Origin: Pseudenterobacter timonensis | GTDB lineage: Bacteria; Pseudomonadota; Gammaproteobacteria; Enterobacterales; Enterobacteriaceae | NCBI RefSeq assembly: GCF_900021175.1 | Contig: NZ_FCOP01000007.1 | Coordinates: 124,001 to 188,000 of the forward strand | Direction: 5' to 3' | Length of the DNA stretch: 64,000 nucleotides | In this document: in pieces, positions 40,345 to 50,886 of the stretch | How positions within the stretch are numbered: the stretch's first letter is position 1 | How the letters are laid out: each line of letters starts with the position of its first letter | Program-made: the position numbers and the translations under genes | Notes under the pieces: generated by a model | Databases searched by the model: none | What the model was told of the DNA's origin: nothing | The model's input: the letters and a program-made list of their open reading frames with translations, nothing else

Positions 40345-41391
40345 TTACCCTTCATCCTGTAACAGCAGTTCATTCAGCTCAGTGAGCACGCGCTGCGGCG
40401 TGATATCGATCAGGCTCTGGTGGTAGCCTTCCGCCGCGTCGCCTTTACGTACTTTGTGATAACCGGTGATCAGGCGGATCACGCGCGCTTTATCCGAGAG
40501 CGGTGGGGTAAAGTCCGGGCTGCTGGGGCCATAGAGCGCCACCAGCGGGCGGTTCAGGGCGGCCGCGACATGCATCAGCCCTGAGTCGTTGGTCACCACC
40601 GCTTTACAGGCGGCAATCAGGATCACCGCCTGCTCGAGCTGGGTCTCTCCCGCCAGGTTACGGCACCAGGCCTGCTGCTCGATGCTGAGCGCGGCGAGGA
40701 TTTCATTGCCCGCCTGGTGATCTTTCGCCGAGCCGAACAGTACCACCTGGTAACCTTCGTCAATCAGCTGTTTCGCCAGTTCCGCATAGTGATAGTGCGG
40801 CCACCGTTTCGCCGGACCAAACTCCGCCCCGGGGCAGAAGCCGATCATAGGGCGCTCAGAGGAGAGCCCGAACGCGTTGCAGGTTTGCGATTTTTCGCCG
40901 TCGTTAACCTGCAGCTGCGGCCAGAGCAGCGGCTGCGGCAGATCTTTGGCGCTTTGCATCACCCCTTTATCGTAGGCGAGGGCGACGTAGCGTTCGACCA
41001 TCAGCGGCCATGCCGTTTTATCCAGCACCCGCGCATCGTTAAGCAGCCCGTAGCGCATCTCGCCGCGCCAGCCGGTGCGGTGAGGAATACCGGCAAAGAA
41101 GGGGACCAGCGCCGACTTAAACGAGTTCGGCAGCACATAAGCGCGATCGTAACGTTTCTCACGCAGGCTGTGGCCGAGCCGACGCCGCTCGCCTATCTCC
41201 AGCGCCCCGTGGCCGAGCGGCATCGGGATCGCCTCGTTGACTTCCGGCATGCGCGATAACAGCGGACGGCACCACGCGGGTGCCATCACGTCGATAATCG
41301 CCTGGGGATAGCGCGCCTTGAGCGTGCGATAGAGACTTTGCGACATCATCATGTCGCCCACCCATGACGGACCCACCACCAGTATTCTCAT
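40345..41391 (-). CDS. waaF: LPS heptosyltransferase II WaaF
   Basis: 348 residues, the E. coli length. MRILVVGPSWVGDMMMSQSL and TNDSGLMHVAAALNRPLVAL are the GT9 motifs. It adds heptose II to heptose I. It lies 12 bp after hldD, in the same operon. Confidence 0.97.
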   Translation of the reverse strand: MRILVVGPSWVGDMMMSQSLYRTLKARYPQAIIDVMAPAWCRPLLSRMPEVNEAIPMPLGHGALEIGERRRLGHSLREKRYDRAYVLPNSFKSALVPFFAGIPHRTGWRGEMRYGLLNDARVLDKTAWPLMVERYVALAYDKGVMQSAKDLPQPLLWPQLQVNDGEKSQTCNAFGLSSERPMIGFCPGAEFGPAKRWPHYHYAELAKQLIDEGYQVVLFGSAKDHQAGNEILAALSIEQQAWCRNLAGETQLEQAVILIAACKAVVTNDSGLMHVAAALNRPLVALYGPSSPDFTPPLSDKARVIRLITGYHKVRKGDAAEGYHQSLIDITPQRVLTELNELLLQDEG

Positions 41392-41403
41392 CGGTTATCT
41401 GCC

Positions 41404-42336
41404 TTACGCGTTGCGGTTCAGCCAGGCCATATATTCCGTCACCCCTTCGGCAACGGTCTTGAACGGCTTGTCGTAGCCAGCCGCGCGCAGCCTGGTCAGA
41501 TCGGCCTGGGTGAACGCCTGGTAACGGCCTTTCAGCTTATCCGGGAACGGGATGTATTCGATACTGCCTTTTTTGTGGTAGGCCAGCGTCGCGTCGGCCA
41601 CCGCCTGGAAAGATTCCGCGCGACCGGTTCCCAGGTTAAAGATGCCGGACACGCCGTTTTCCAGGAACCACAGGTTTACGGCGGCCACGTCGCCTACGTA
41701 GACGAAATCGCGCTTAAAGCCGTCGCTGCCTTCGAACAGTTTCGGGCTTTCGCCGTTGTTCAACTGGGTATTCAGGTGGAACGCCACGCTTGCCATGCTG
41801 CCTTTATGACCTTCACGCGGTCCGTAGACGTTAAAGTAGCGGAAGCCCACAATCTGGGAGTTCGCTTCCGGCAGAATTTTGCGCACATACTCATCGAACA
41901 GGAACTTTGAGTAGCCGTAAACGTTCAGCGGCTGCTCATACTCGCGGGATTCGATAAAGTCGGAGGTGCGCCCGCCGTAGGTGGCGGCAGAGGAGGCGTA
42001 CAGGAACGGGATTTCACGTTCCAGGCAGTAGTGCAGCAGCTCCTTGGAGTACTGATAGTTATTATCCATCATGTACTTACCGTCCCACTCGGTGGTGGAG
42101 GAGCAGGCGCCTTCATGGAAGATGGCCTCGACATCGCCGAACTCTTCGCCCGCCATAATCTGGATTAAGAAATCTTCTTTATCCATGTAGTCGGCAATGT
42201 TCAGATCCACCAGGTTAACAAACTTGGTGCCATCTTTCAGGTTGTCCACTACCAGGATATCGGTGATGCCTTTGTCATTGAGGGCTTTAATAATATTGCT
42301 GCCGATAAAGCCCGCGCCGCCGGTAACGATGATCAT
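41404..42336 (-). CDS. hldD: ADP-L-glycero-D-manno-heptose 6-epimerase HldD
   Basis: 310 residues from the ATG at 42336 ([19 protein letters not shown]), matching E. coli; an upstream extension of 47 residues is spurious. SDR fold with GGAGFIGSN for NADP and catalytic YGYSKFLF (Y-x3-K). It makes the heptose donor used by WaaC, WaaF and WaaQ and leads the operon. In E. coli it has a heat-shock promoter; I could not identify one with confidence here. Confidence 0.98.
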   Translation of the reverse strand: MIIVTGGAGFIGSNIIKALNDKGITDILVVDNLKDGTKFVNLVDLNIADYMDKEDFLIQIMAGEEFGDVEAIFHEGACSSTTEWDGKYMMDNNYQYSKELLHYCLEREIPFLYASSAATYGGRTSDFIESREYEQPLNVYGYSKFLFDEYVRKILPEANSQIVGFRYFNVYGPREGHKGSMASVAFHLNTQLNNGESPKLFEGSDGFKRDFVYVGDVAAVNLWFLENGVSGIFNLGTGRAESFQAVADATLAYHKKGSIEYIPFPDKLKGRYQAFTQADLTRLRAAGYDKPFKTVAEGVTEYMAWLNRNA

Positions 42337-42665
42337 AACTGTAACCTTTGAAGTAGAAAGCCCAGGGAGAATCCCGAACGCTAATAGCCATATCATATCA
42401 TTACTCTGGCGGCCCTTCAGCCATTCACCGACATACACTTTATCCTTCAGGCTACCTCGGCGTTGGCTGCCAGCCACTGGGTTATCTGTGCGCCCGGGGA
42501 TCGCTTCGTTTGCCGCTTTGAGGTATTCAGAATCGTTTTATGTATGTGTAATAAATGTTACACGTGATTTATGCTGCAAAAACGAGAACAGATGATGCGT
42601 CATCTCGTATCAATGTATAGCTTTGGGTAATATGTGCCGAAATTTGCCGAGTCTGGAGAATTGCA
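42337..42665. other. hldD-kbl divergent intergenic region
   Basis: 329 bp with no gene I can support. It must contain the hldD and kbl promoters; the htrL (yibB) gene found here in E. coli is absent. The only clear motif is the dyad at 42546-42563. Confidence 0.6.
42546..42563. promoter_or_regulatory. CRP-like dyad upstream of kbl-tdh
   Basis: GTGTAA-taaatg-TTACAC is a perfect inverted repeat with the 5-6-5 spacing of CRP sites (TGTGA-N6-TCACA), but with A for the key G in both arms. It is about 100 bp before kbl. E. coli kbl-tdh is known to respond to Lrp/leucine. The binder is not determined. Confidence 0.3.
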
Positions 42666-43862
42666 ATGCGTGGTGATTTTTACAAACAGTTAAACAGCGA
42701 CCTTGAAACCGCCCGGGCGGAAGGGTTGTTCAAAGAAGAACGTATTATCACATCCGCGCAGCAGGCGGATATCACCGTCGCGGACGGCAGCCATGTGATC
42801 AACTTTTGCGCCAACAACTATCTGGGGCTGGCGAACCATCCGGATCTGATCGCCGCTGCTAAGCAGGGTATGGATAGCCACGGTTTCGGGATGGCTTCGG
42901 TGCGCTTTATCTGCGGCACCCAGGACAGCCATAAGCTGCTTGAGAAGAAACTGGCCGACTTCCTCGGCATGGAAGATGCCATTCTCTACTCCTCCTGTTT
43001 TGACGCTAACGGCGGCCTGTTTGAGACCCTGCTCGGCCCGGAAGATGCGATTATTTCCGATGCCCTGAACCACGCCTCTATCATCGACGGCGTGCGCCTG
43101 TGCAAAGCGAAGCGCTTCCGCTACGCCAACAACGATATGGCGGAACTGGAAGAACGGCTGAAAGAGGCGCGCGAGGCGGGCGCCCGCCATGTACTGATCG
43201 CCACCGACGGTGTCTTCTCTATGGATGGCGTGATCGCCAACCTGAAGGGCGTCTGCGATCTTGCAGATAAATATGACGCGCTGGTGATGGTCGATGACTC
43301 CCACGCGGTGGGCTTTGTCGGCGAAAACGGCCGGGGCTCCCACGAATACTGCGACGTAATGGGCCGCGTGGACATCATCACCGGCACGCTGGGTAAAGCG
43401 CTCGGCGGCGCCTCCGGCGGCTACACCGCGGCGCGCAAAGAGGTGGTGGAGTGGCTGCGCCAGCGCTCCCGCCCCTATCTCTTCTCCAACTCCCTGGCCC
43501 CGGCGATTGTCGCGGCTTCCATCAAAGTGCTGGAGATGGTTGAGAAAGGCAGCGATCTGCGCGATCGCCTGTGGGCCAACGCCCGTCTGTTCCGCGAGAA
43601 GATGACTGCCGCCGGCTTTACCCTGGCGGGCGCCGATCACGCCATTATCCCGGTAATGCTGGGCGACGCGGTCGTTGCGCAGGAGTTTGCCCGCGAACTG
43701 CAAAAAGAGGGGATTTACGTCACCGGGTTCTTCTATCCGGTGGTGCCGAAAGGTCAGGCGCGTATCCGCACCCAGATGTCCGCGGCGCACTCGCCTGAAC
43801 AAATTGAACGTGCGGTGGAAGCTTTCACCCGCATCGGTAAACAGCTGGGCGTCATCGCCTGA
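42666..43862 (+). CDS. kbl: 2-amino-3-ketobutyrate CoA ligase
   Basis: 398 residues. This PLP enzyme splits 2-amino-3-ketobutyrate with CoA into glycine and acetyl-CoA. The PLP lysine is in [15 protein letters not shown] (near residue 244) and [11 protein letters not shown] is the cofactor-ring contact. CTGGAGAA precedes the ATG. It works directly with tdh, 9 bp downstream, in threonine breakdown. Confidence 0.98.
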   Translation: MRGDFYKQLNSDLETARAEGLFKEERIITSAQQADITVADGSHVINFCANNYLGLANHPDLIAAAKQGMDSHGFGMASVRFICGTQDSHKLLEKKLADFLGMEDAILYSSCFDANGGLFETLLGPEDAIISDALNHASIIDGVRLCKAKRFRYANNDMAELEERLKEAREAGARHVLIATDGVFSMDGVIANLKGVCDLADKYDALVMVDDSHAVGFVGENGRGSHEYCDVMGRVDIITGTLGKALGGASGGYTAARKEVVEWLRQRSRPYLFSNSLAPAIVAASIKVLEMVEKGSDLRDRLWANARLFREKMTAAGFTLAGADHAIIPVMLGDAVVAQEFARELQKEGIYVTGFFYPVVPKGQARIRTQMSAAHSPEQIERAVEAFTRIGKQLGVIA

Positions 43863-43871
43863 GGACGTGTA

Positions 43872-44900
43872 ATGAAAGCGTTATCCAAACTGAAAGCGGA
43901 AGAAGGGATTTGGATGACCGACGTGCCGGAGCCGGAAGTCGGTCATAACGATCTGCTGATTAAAATCCGTAAAACCGCCATCTGCGGAACGGATGTGCAC
44001 ATCTACAACTGGGACCAGTGGTCGCAAAAAACCATTCCGGTGCCGATGGTAGTAGGTCACGAGTATGTGGGCGAAGTGGTGGGCATCGGTCAGGAGGTGA
44101 AAGGCTTTAAGATTGGCGATCGCGTCTCCGGCGAAGGCCATATCACCTGCGGCTACTGCCGTAACTGCCGCGGCGGGCGCACCCACCTGTGCCGCAACAC
44201 CGTCGGCGTGGGCGTAAACCGCCCGGGCAGCTTTGCGGAGTATCTGGTGATCCCGGCCTTCAACGCCTTCAAAATCCCGGACAATATCCCCGACGAACTC
44301 GCTTCCATCTTCGATCCGTTCGGCAATGCGGTGCATACCGCGCTGTCGTTCGATCTGGTTGGAGAAGATGTGCTGGTCTCCGGTGCAGGCCCAATTGGCA
44401 TTATGGCGGCGGCAGTGGCGAAACATGTCGGCGCGCGTAACGTGGTGATCACCGACGTTAACGAGTACCGTCTGGAGCTGGCGCGCAAAATGGGCGTCAC
44501 CCGCGCCGTAGACGTTTCTAAAGAGAGTCTCACCGACGTGATGGCTGAGCTGGGTATGACCGAAGGTTTTGATGTCGGTCTGGAGATGTCCGGCGCGCCG
44601 CCGGCGTTCCGCACCATGCTCGACACCATGAACCACGGCGGGCGTATCGCGATGCTGGGTATTCCGCCGTCGGATATGTCCATCGACTGGAACAAGGTGA
44701 TCTTCAAGGGGCTGTTCATCAAGGGCATCTATGGCCGCGAAATGTTCGAAACCTGGTACAAGATGGCGGCACTGATCCAGTCCGGCCTGGATCTCTCCCC
44801 GATCATTACCCACCGCTTCGGCATTGACGATTTCCAGAAGGGTTTCGACGCCATGCGTTCGGGCCAGTCCGGGAAGGTTATTTTGAGCTGGGATAAGTAA
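43872..44900 (+). CDS. tdh: L-threonine 3-dehydrogenase
   Basis: 342 residues (E. coli 341; one extra C-terminal Lys). Zinc-dependent MDR family: catalytic zinc residues in [11 protein letters not shown] and GHEYVGEV, structural zinc in [18 protein letters not shown] loop [11 protein letters not shown]. It oxidises threonine to 2-amino-3-ketobutyrate for Kbl. Cotranscribed with kbl. Confidence 0.98.
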   Translation: MKALSKLKAEEGIWMTDVPEPEVGHNDLLIKIRKTAICGTDVHIYNWDQWSQKTIPVPMVVGHEYVGEVVGIGQEVKGFKIGDRVSGEGHITCGYCRNCRGGRTHLCRNTVGVGVNRPGSFAEYLVIPAFNAFKIPDNIPDELASIFDPFGNAVHTALSFDLVGEDVLVSGAGPIGIMAAAVAKHVGARNVVITDVNEYRLELARKMGVTRAVDVSKESLTDVMAELGMTEGFDVGLEMSGAPPAFRTMLDTMNHGGRIAMLGIPPSDMSIDWNKVIFKGLFIKGIYGREMFETWYKMAALIQSGLDLSPIITHRFGIDDFQKGFDAMRSGQSGKVILSWDK

Positions 44901-44901
44901 G

Positions 44902-44924
44902 AAAAAAGGGGCCGCTGGCCCCTT
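44902..44924. terminator. Bidirectional terminator between tdh and a glycosyltransferase
   Basis: AAGGGGCC (44906-44913) and GGCCCCTT (44917-44924) with a 3-base loop. The A-run at 44902-44907 becomes a T-run on the minus strand, so termination is best for the minus-strand glycosyltransferase gene, but the stem separates both convergent transcripts. Confidence 0.8.
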
Positions 44925-44926
44925 AA

Positions 44927-45844
44927 TCATTGCTGATTCTTCTTCTCTTCGTCGGTCAGATAGCGCACCTTGCGGGTGTAGTCCTGACCTTTAAACAGCA
45001 GCTTGTTATCCGCTGATTCAAGGTATTTTCGCCACTCGGAAAGCGGGAAGCCGCCGTGTGCGCCGATCACCTCTTTCGGTACCACCGCCTCCTGGCCGCC
45101 GATTTTTTTCGACACCGGCCAGTTCATCCAGTCGCCGAGGTTCACGGTTTTTAAATCGAGCATATCAAGCAGGGCCGCCAGCGGCAGCTGATCGGTCGGC
45201 GGCTGGGTATCATCCATCAGCTCCCAGGTATCCTGGAACAGCGTCAGCCACAGCGGGCAGATGCGCCGCCAGGTTTTCTTCGTCGCAGCCAGAAAGGCGC
45301 CGTTCACATGATCCACCAGATAAGGGCGTACCGTCTCTTTGTAGTAGGCGGGGACTTTTTCAGGCGCCGCGCCGTCGAGCTTGGCGATCATTTTGCCCTG
45401 ACGGAAGCTCGAATAGATATGCATCTCCGTCATTTTAATTTCAGGCATTTGCAGCAGATTCAGGTCGGAGTCGATCATCAGCACCCCTTCGCCACGCGCC
45501 TGAAGCGGGGCGTTCAGCTTCACCAGGCGGCTGAGGTAGATCTGCTTGTAGCGATAGCTCGCTTCGCGCTGCGGCAGATCCAGTGTGACCACGCGCGTTT
45601 TGGCGGGCAGCTCGCCAAAGGCCGACTCCGGCTGATCGGTCACGATGACGATTTCGCTCACGTCGGTGGCATAACGCTCCGCAAAGGTGGCGGATAAGAG
45701 CGCTTCTTCCACGAAGTCTGCGCCGGTGCAGGGGATCACTACCGAATCGACGGCGATACGTTTATCCGCTGCCGGCAGCGAGGCGTAAGGAATATTGTGG
45801 CGACCGGTAATATGGCGGTATCTGGCGTTAAGAAATTTAAACAT
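44927..45844 (-). CDS. Putative glycosyltransferase, family not recognised with confidence
   Basis: 305 residues, no signal peptide. A Rossmann-like start (DSVVIPCTGADFVEEALLSA, then EIVIVTDQPES) and a DxD-type MIDSDLNLLQM near residue 120 suggest a nucleotide-sugar GT-A fold. It lies between tdh and a GT4 gene, where E. coli has waaH. A role in LPS core or another surface sugar is inferred from the neighbourhood only. It starts 13 bp after the GT4 gene, so the two are probably cotranscribed. Confidence 0.6.
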   Translation of the reverse strand: MFKFLNARYRHITGRHNIPYASLPAADKRIAVDSVVIPCTGADFVEEALLSATFAERYATDVSEIVIVTDQPESAFGELPAKTRVVTLDLPQREASYRYKQIYLSRLVKLNAPLQARGEGVLMIDSDLNLLQMPEIKMTEMHIYSSFRQGKMIAKLDGAAPEKVPAYYKETVRPYLVDHVNGAFLAATKKTWRRICPLWLTLFQDTWELMDDTQPPTDQLPLAALLDMLDLKTVNLGDWMNWPVSKKIGGQEAVVPKEVIGAHGGFPLSEWRKYLESADNKLLFKGQDYTRKVRYLTDEEKKNQQ

Positions 45845-45857
45845 AACGGTCTCGTTT

Positions 45858-47066
45858 TCAGGAAGGATTGTCTAGCACGGCTTCAACGCCAGCCACATAA
45901 TTTTCAATAGCATAGTGTCGGCACACCTTTTCCCGGGCGCCGTTCACCAGCCGCGCGCGCAGCGCGTCGTCTGCCCACACCTGCTCCAGATGTGAGGAGA
46001 GCTGTTCGGTATCGCTCCACGGGAAGAGCAGCCCCGTCGCGTCATGTTCCACCAGCTCGGCAGTACCGGTCACCGCGGAACCAATCACCGGGATCTTCAG
46101 CAGCATCGCTTCCAGCACCACCCTGGGCAGCCCTTCGCTACTGGATGCCAGAATAAAGGCGTCAAAGGTAGAAAGATAATTAAAGGGGGTATTCTGGAAA
46201 CCGGTAAACAGCACCCGCTCCGCTATCCCCAGCCCGGCCGCCTGGCTGACCAGCGCATCGTGCTCCGGTCCGGCACCCACCAGGATCATCTTCCACTTCG
46301 CCTGCGGATGACGCTTCGCAAAGCGGGCGAGTGCGCTGAGGGTGTGATGATTCGCTTTTCGTGGGATAAGCGAGCCGATGCTGCCAAATACAAAGGTCTC
46401 ATCGTCCAGCCCTAACTGCTGGCGCATCGCCGCGCGATCCGGCAGCGGCTGGTGGATATCTATCGCGTTATTCACCGTAACGCAGAGCCCCGCCTGTACG
46501 CCGTGCTCGCGCAGTACACGCTCCACCCCGTGGGAGACGGCAATCACCTTATCAGCGCGCGCGTTCACCAGCTTCACGAGCGAGGGGGTGAGCACCGGCT
46601 CGATGCGGCAGTGCTGGATCACGCGAACGGGCACACGCGCCGCAGCGAGGTAACCCTCTTCGTTGGAGCCAGGCTGATTATTCATATAGAGCGTATCAAA
46701 ACCGCCGTCCCGCAGGATTTTTTCCAGCGCGTTGACGTTCGGCTGAATGCGCCAGAGACGATCGATGCGGCGGGTAAAGGCTTTGCGGGCGTCACGCGAG
46801 AAGAAGAGCAGGCTGCGGCCCAGCTCTTTTATCATTTTCGCCCAGACGGGCTGTTTACGCTGGGGGATCACCAGCAACGGAATACCGATGGCGTTCAGCA
46901 CCTGGCCGATGGTCTGCCCCTCTGCGCGGCTATAGTCGCGATAAAAACAGCAGGTCACCGCAAACTTCTCGCGATCGATGCGCTTGAGAAGCTCGAGCAT
47001 GCTGTTGGTGCCTCCGCCCCACTCGTTTCCGGTATCCAGCAGAAGAATTTTTTGTTGTTGCGGCAT
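45858..47066 (-). CDS. GT4 glycosyltransferase
   Basis: 402 residues, GT-B. ILLLDTGNEWGGGTNSMLEL is the N-terminal acceptor loop; FGSIGSLIPRKANH and SSSEGLPRVVLEAMLLKIPV (E-x7-E) are the donor side. Together with the following GT gene it forms a two-gene unit between yibQ and tdh. Substrate unknown; a modification of LPS is likely given the location near the waa cluster. Confidence 0.75.
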   Translation of the reverse strand: MPQQQKILLLDTGNEWGGGTNSMLELLKRIDREKFAVTCCFYRDYSRAEGQTIGQVLNAIGIPLLVIPQRKQPVWAKMIKELGRSLLFFSRDARKAFTRRIDRLWRIQPNVNALEKILRDGGFDTLYMNNQPGSNEEGYLAAARVPVRVIQHCRIEPVLTPSLVKLVNARADKVIAVSHGVERVLREHGVQAGLCVTVNNAIDIHQPLPDRAAMRQQLGLDDETFVFGSIGSLIPRKANHHTLSALARFAKRHPQAKWKMILVGAGPEHDALVSQAAGLGIAERVLFTGFQNTPFNYLSTFDAFILASSSEGLPRVVLEAMLLKIPVIGSAVTGTAELVEHDATGLLFPWSDTEQLSSHLEQVWADDALRARLVNGAREKVCRHYAIENYVAGVEAVLDNPS

Positions 47067-47112
47067 CTCTGTACCTTTTAGCGCGTCACATACTGACGCT
47101 TACACGGCGAAT

Positions 47113-48045
47113 CTACGCCTTTTTACCCCATCCCTGCCACTGCAGCTGAATATAGTGCACCAGCGTGCTCTGACGGATGCTTTCCCCCAGCACGGTGAAG
47201 AAACGCGTCGCATAGACCGGCTCCGGCTTCTGCTTCGGCGCGCAGAGCTTCACGCCGCTAAAGGGGTTGCGCGGCGTCGTTTGCGGCGACGGCTCGCTGA
47301 CCGGACGGGAGGTATCCACTTGCGGCTCATTCAGCAGGCTGCTGGGCCGCACCAGAGTGATATCGGACGGCAGCGTGGGGAGCATCTGCTGCAGCACGCG
47401 AACCGTGGAGGGGTGTGGATGCCCGATCGCAATGGCAGACCCGTTACGGCGTGCCAGCTGCACCGCGCGGTTGAACTGGGCGCGGATATCCGCCTCGTTC
47501 TGCGTATCATCCAGGAACACTTTACGCTTAATCACCTTCACCCCGGTTCCCTGGGCGGCGCGCATCGCCTGGCTGTTACCGATGGTCATGCTGTCAAGAA
47601 AGTAGAGATTATACCGCTCCAGCGCCTGCATCACCTTCTGCATCCCGAACAGGCTGGAGGTCATGGCGCTACCCATATGGTTATTCAGCCCGACCGCGTA
47701 GGGAACCTTCTGGTAGGCCTCGCGAATGATACGCTCAATCTCATCGCTGCTCATCTGCGGGCGCAGGGTATCTTTTTCCAGCGGCTGCTTGCTGATGGGT
47801 GCCATCGGCAGATGGATTAAAACCTCATGCCCACTGTTATGGGCTTTGGTGGCCATTTCGCGCGCGTGCGGCGCGTTGGGCAGGACGGCGACGGAGATGG
47901 CCTGCGGCATCGCCAGGATCTGGTTTTCGTTATGTGGCCGATAGCCAAAGTCGTCGATAACGATCGCCAGTTTACCGGCGTAAACCGGGGCAGCCAGCGC
48001 CAGCGCGCTGACGACGGAAAAAACGATGTGACGAAATTGAAGCAA
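47113..48045 (-). CDS. yibQ: YibQ, divergent polysaccharide deacetylase
   Basis: 310 residues. A signal peptide (about residues 1-23, ending VYAGK) precedes a divergent polysaccharide deacetylase domain: LAIVIDDFGYRPHNENQI, VLIHLPMAP, GLNNHMGSAMTS and IAIGHPHPSTV keep Asp and His residues at expected positions. The protein is periplasmic and its substrate is unknown. It is the last gene of gpmI-envC-yibQ, three bases after envC. Confidence 0.93.
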   Translation of the reverse strand: MLQFRHIVFSVVSALALAAPVYAGKLAIVIDDFGYRPHNENQILAMPQAISVAVLPNAPHAREMATKAHNSGHEVLIHLPMAPISKQPLEKDTLRPQMSSDEIERIIREAYQKVPYAVGLNNHMGSAMTSSLFGMQKVMQALERYNLYFLDSMTIGNSQAMRAAQGTGVKVIKRKVFLDDTQNEADIRAQFNRAVQLARRNGSAIAIGHPHPSTVRVLQQMLPTLPSDITLVRPSSLLNEPQVDTSRPVSEPSPQTTPRNPFSGVKLCAPKQKPEPVYATRFFTVLGESIRQSTLVHYIQLQWQGWGKKA

Positions 48046-48048
48046 AAC

Positions 48049-49332
48049 TTATCTTCCCAACCACGGCTGTGGATTGACCGCCTGACCCTGGCGACGAATT
48101 TCGAAATAAAGTGACGGGCGGCCCTGACCGCCACTGCTGCCCACAAGGGCGATAGGTTGTCCGGCGCGAACCTGGGTGCCGACGCTGACCAGCGCGCTCT
48201 GGTTGTAACCGTAAAGACTCATGTCGCCTTTACCGTGTTCAACCACCACCACCAGGCCATAGCCCTGTAGCCAGTCGGCGAGGATCACGCGGCCATCGGC
48301 AATGGCTCTGACCTCGCTGCCTTCTGACGCGGCGATGACAATCCCCTTCCAACGTAGCTCACCCTGCAGCTGTTCGCCATAGCGATGCAGCAGAGTACCG
48401 CGAACCGGCCAGTAGGCCTGGCCGCGCGGCGAGCCGAGGCCACCGGTACGCGACATCAGGGAGCGTTCGCTTTCGGTTGGTTTGTAGGTAGTGCCTTTGC
48501 GGGAGGCTTCCTGCTGCTTATTACGCACCACCTGCGCCTCGCGCGCCTCTTTTTCGGCGCGTGCTCTGGCGGCGGCTTCCGCCCGGGCAATGCTGTTGCG
48601 CAGGCGGGATTCGTTAGCGCGCAGTTCGCTTAGCTGCGCCTGGCCCGCCTGGATGGAGGACTCCAGCCCGGCGAGGGTTTTCTTACGCTCGTTACGCGCC
48701 TGCTCAAGTTTGGCCTGCTGCGCCTGCTGTTCGTAGAGCAGCGTCTGCTGCTGGCTCTGCTTTGTCTCCAGCTCGGCTTTTTGGCTGTCCACCTCGTCAC
48801 GCGTCTGCTTAAGCTGAGCGATGGTCTCCTGACGGGCCTGGTTGAGATAGCCGAAATAGGCCTGCAGACGCTGGCCGCGCTGGCTCTCCTCGCCGCTCAG
48901 GATGAGCTGGATACCGGTATGTTCACCCTGGCGAAAGGCGGCGTCGAGCTGGGCGGCGAGATTACGTTCCTGAATCGCTTTCTGACGCTCCAGCTTCGCG
49001 ATCGAGGCGTTCATCTCGTCGATCTGCTTGTTGAGCTGGGTGAGGGTGTTTTGCGTTTCCCGCAGCTTACGCGTGGCGGCGGAAATCGCCTCTTCCTGCT
49101 TCCTGAGCTGGGCCAGGAGCGCGGAACGTTGTTGCTGCTGCTGGCGTACCGCGCGCTCTTTGGCGGCGATATCGGCCTGAATAGATTTAAGCTGATCGCG
49201 GTCGTCCGCGTGGGCGAATGGCGCGCACAGCAATACGCCAGCGCTGAGCGCGCTGGCGTACAACAGAGGCCTGACTGAAAACCGTAGCGGCTTCACGACC
49301 CATGTGATTGAAAAAATCGCCTTTCCCCTCAT
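48049..49332 (-). CDS. envC: EnvC, murein hydrolase activator
   Basis: 427 residues (E. coli 419). Signal peptide to about residue 42 (FAHA), long coiled coil from about 45 to 270, and a C-terminal degenerate LytM domain lacking zinc ligands (ELRWKGIVIAASEGSEV). It is recruited by FtsEX and activates AmiA and AmiB at the septum. The ATG at 49332 lies in the loop of a small CCCC-ATGA-GGGG hairpin without a Shine-Dalgarno, 9 nt after gpmI. The codon aligned with the E. coli ATG is ATC here, so the true start is uncertain. Confidence 0.93.
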   Translation of the reverse strand: MRGKAIFSITWVVKPLRFSVRPLLYASALSAGVLLCAPFAHADDRDQLKSIQADIAAKERAVRQQQQQRSALLAQLRKQEEAISAATRKLRETQNTLTQLNKQIDEMNASIAKLERQKAIQERNLAAQLDAAFRQGEHTGIQLILSGEESQRGQRLQAYFGYLNQARQETIAQLKQTRDEVDSQKAELETKQSQQQTLLYEQQAQQAKLEQARNERKKTLAGLESSIQAGQAQLSELRANESRLRNSIARAEAAARARAEKEAREAQVVRNKQQEASRKGTTYKPTESERSLMSRTGGLGSPRGQAYWPVRGTLLHRYGEQLQGELRWKGIVIAASEGSEVRAIADGRVILADWLQGYGLVVVVEHGKGDMSLYGYNQSALVSVGTQVRAGQPIALVGSSGGQGRPSLYFEIRRQGQAVNPQPWLGR

Positions 49333-49341
49333 GGGGAGGGA

Positions 49342-50886
49342 TTATTCCACGATGAACAGCGGCTTGCCAGTCATCTCTTGCGGGATTTCCATGCCCATCA
49401 GCGAGAGCATGGTCGGCGCGATGTCGGAAAGCTTACCGCCTTCCACCGCTTTCAGCGTTTTATCGCCCACGTAGATCAGCGGCACCGGCAGGTTGGTGTG
49501 CGCCGTGTGCGCCTGGCCGGTGGAGGGATCGCGCATCTGCTCGGCGTTGCCGTGGTCAGCGGTGATCAGCAGCTGGCCACCAACGGATTCAACGGCTTTC
49601 GCCACCTGCTCCACGCAATGGTCAAGCGCTTCAACCGCTTTCACTGCCGCTTCCATCACCCCGGTATGGCCGACCATGTCACCGTTCGGGTAGTTACAGA
49701 TGATGGTGTCGTACTTGCCGCTTTCGATAGCGGCAACCAGTTTTTCGGTCAGCTCGGCGGAGCTCATCTCCGGCTGCAGATCGTAGGTCGCCACTTTCGG
49801 GGAGTTGATCAGAATGCGATCTTCGCCTTTAAACGGCTCTTCTACACCGCCGTTGAAGAAGAAGGTAACGTGCGCATATTTTTCAGTCTCGGAGATGCGC
49901 AACTGGGTTTTGTCATGCTTCGCCATCCACTCGCCAAAGGTGTTCGCCAGGGAAGCCGGCGGGTAGGCGCATGCGACTTTAATGTCTGCGGCATATTCGG
50001 TCAGCATCACGAAATTGAGCTTCACGCTTTTCTTACGGGCAAAGCCGCCGAAGTCGGCGTTAACAAACGCGCGGGTGATTTCGCGGGCGCGGTCGGCACG
50101 GAAGTTCATGAAGATCAGCGCATCGCCATCTTCCATCGCCGCATCGGCCTGACCTTCCGCACGAATTACGGTCGCTTTAACGAACTCGTCGTTCTCATCG
50201 CGCGCATAGGCGGCTTCCAGACCTTCCACCGCCGTCGCGAACTGGAAATCGCCTTTGGCCAGGGTCATCAGGTCATAGGCCTGTTCAACGCGATCCCAGC
50301 GGTTGTCGCGGTCCATGGCATAGTAACGGCCAATGATAGAGGCAACGCGGCCTTTACCCAGCGCGGCAAACTTATCTTCAAAGGTCTGCAGGGAGGATTT
50401 CGCGCTGCGCGGCGGGGTATCGCGACCGTCGAGGAAAGCGTGCAGGTAGATTTTTTCTGCGCCGCGTTCCGCCGCCAGTTCGACCATCGCCATGATGTGA
50501 TCTTCGTGGCTGTGTACGCCGCCCGCAGAGAGCAGGCCCATGATATGCACCGCTTTGCCCGCCGCGACCGCGTTATCCACGGCGCCGGTCAGGACCGGAT
50601 TGGCGAAGAAAGTACGTTCTTTGATCTCTACGTCCAGGCGAGTGAGGTCCTGATAAACGATGCGGCCTGCGCCGAGGTTCACATGTCCTACTTCGGAGTT
50701 GCCCATCTGGCGATCCGGCAGGCCCACTTCCAGACCGGAAGCATCGATCAGGGTGTGCGGACGTTTAGCCCACAGCGCATCCATGACCGGGGTTTTAGCA
50801 CTGTAAATAGCGTTATCCTGATGTTCTTCCCGGTAGCCATAGCCATCCAGAATCACCAGTACCATAGGTTTTTTAGAAACCGACAT
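49342..50886 (-). CDS. gpmI: 2,3-bisphosphoglycerate-independent phosphoglycerate mutase
   Basis: 514 residues from the ATG at 50886 ([19 protein letters not shown]) with GAGGTTG upstream. Interconverts 3- and 2-phosphoglycerate using two Mn ions. The phosphorylated Ser is in [11 protein letters not shown]; metal ligands lie in LILDGYG-like start and [10 protein letters not shown]. First gene of gpmI-envC-yibQ, divergent from yibN. Confidence 0.98.
   Translation of the reverse strand: MSVSKKPMVLVILDGYGYREEHQDNAIYSAKTPVMDALWAKRPHTLIDASGLEVGLPDRQMGNSEVGHVNLGAGRIVYQDLTRLDVEIKERTFFANPVLTGAVDNAVAAGKAVHIMGLLSAGGVHSHEDHIMAMVELAAERGAEKIYLHAFLDGRDTPPRSAKSSLQTFEDKFAALGKGRVASIIGRYYAMDRDNRWDRVEQAYDLMTLAKGDFQFATAVEGLEAAYARDENDEFVKATVIRAEGQADAAMEDGDALIFMNFRADRAREITRAFVNADFGGFARKKSVKLNFVMLTEYAADIKVACAYPPASLANTFGEWMAKHDKTQLRISETEKYAHVTFFFNGGVEEPFKGEDRILINSPKVATYDLQPEMSSAELTEKLVAAIESGKYDTIICNYPNGDMVGHTGVMEAAVKAVEALDHCVEQVAKAVESVGGQLLITADHGNAEQMRDPSTGQAHTAHTNLPVPLIYVGDKTLKAVEGGKLSDIAPTMLSLMGMEIPQEMTGKPLFIVE

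Noticed and set aside
42690..44930. Long antisense frames over kbl and tdh
   Set aside because: They are shadows of highly conserved enzymes in the main strand, without ribosome sites.
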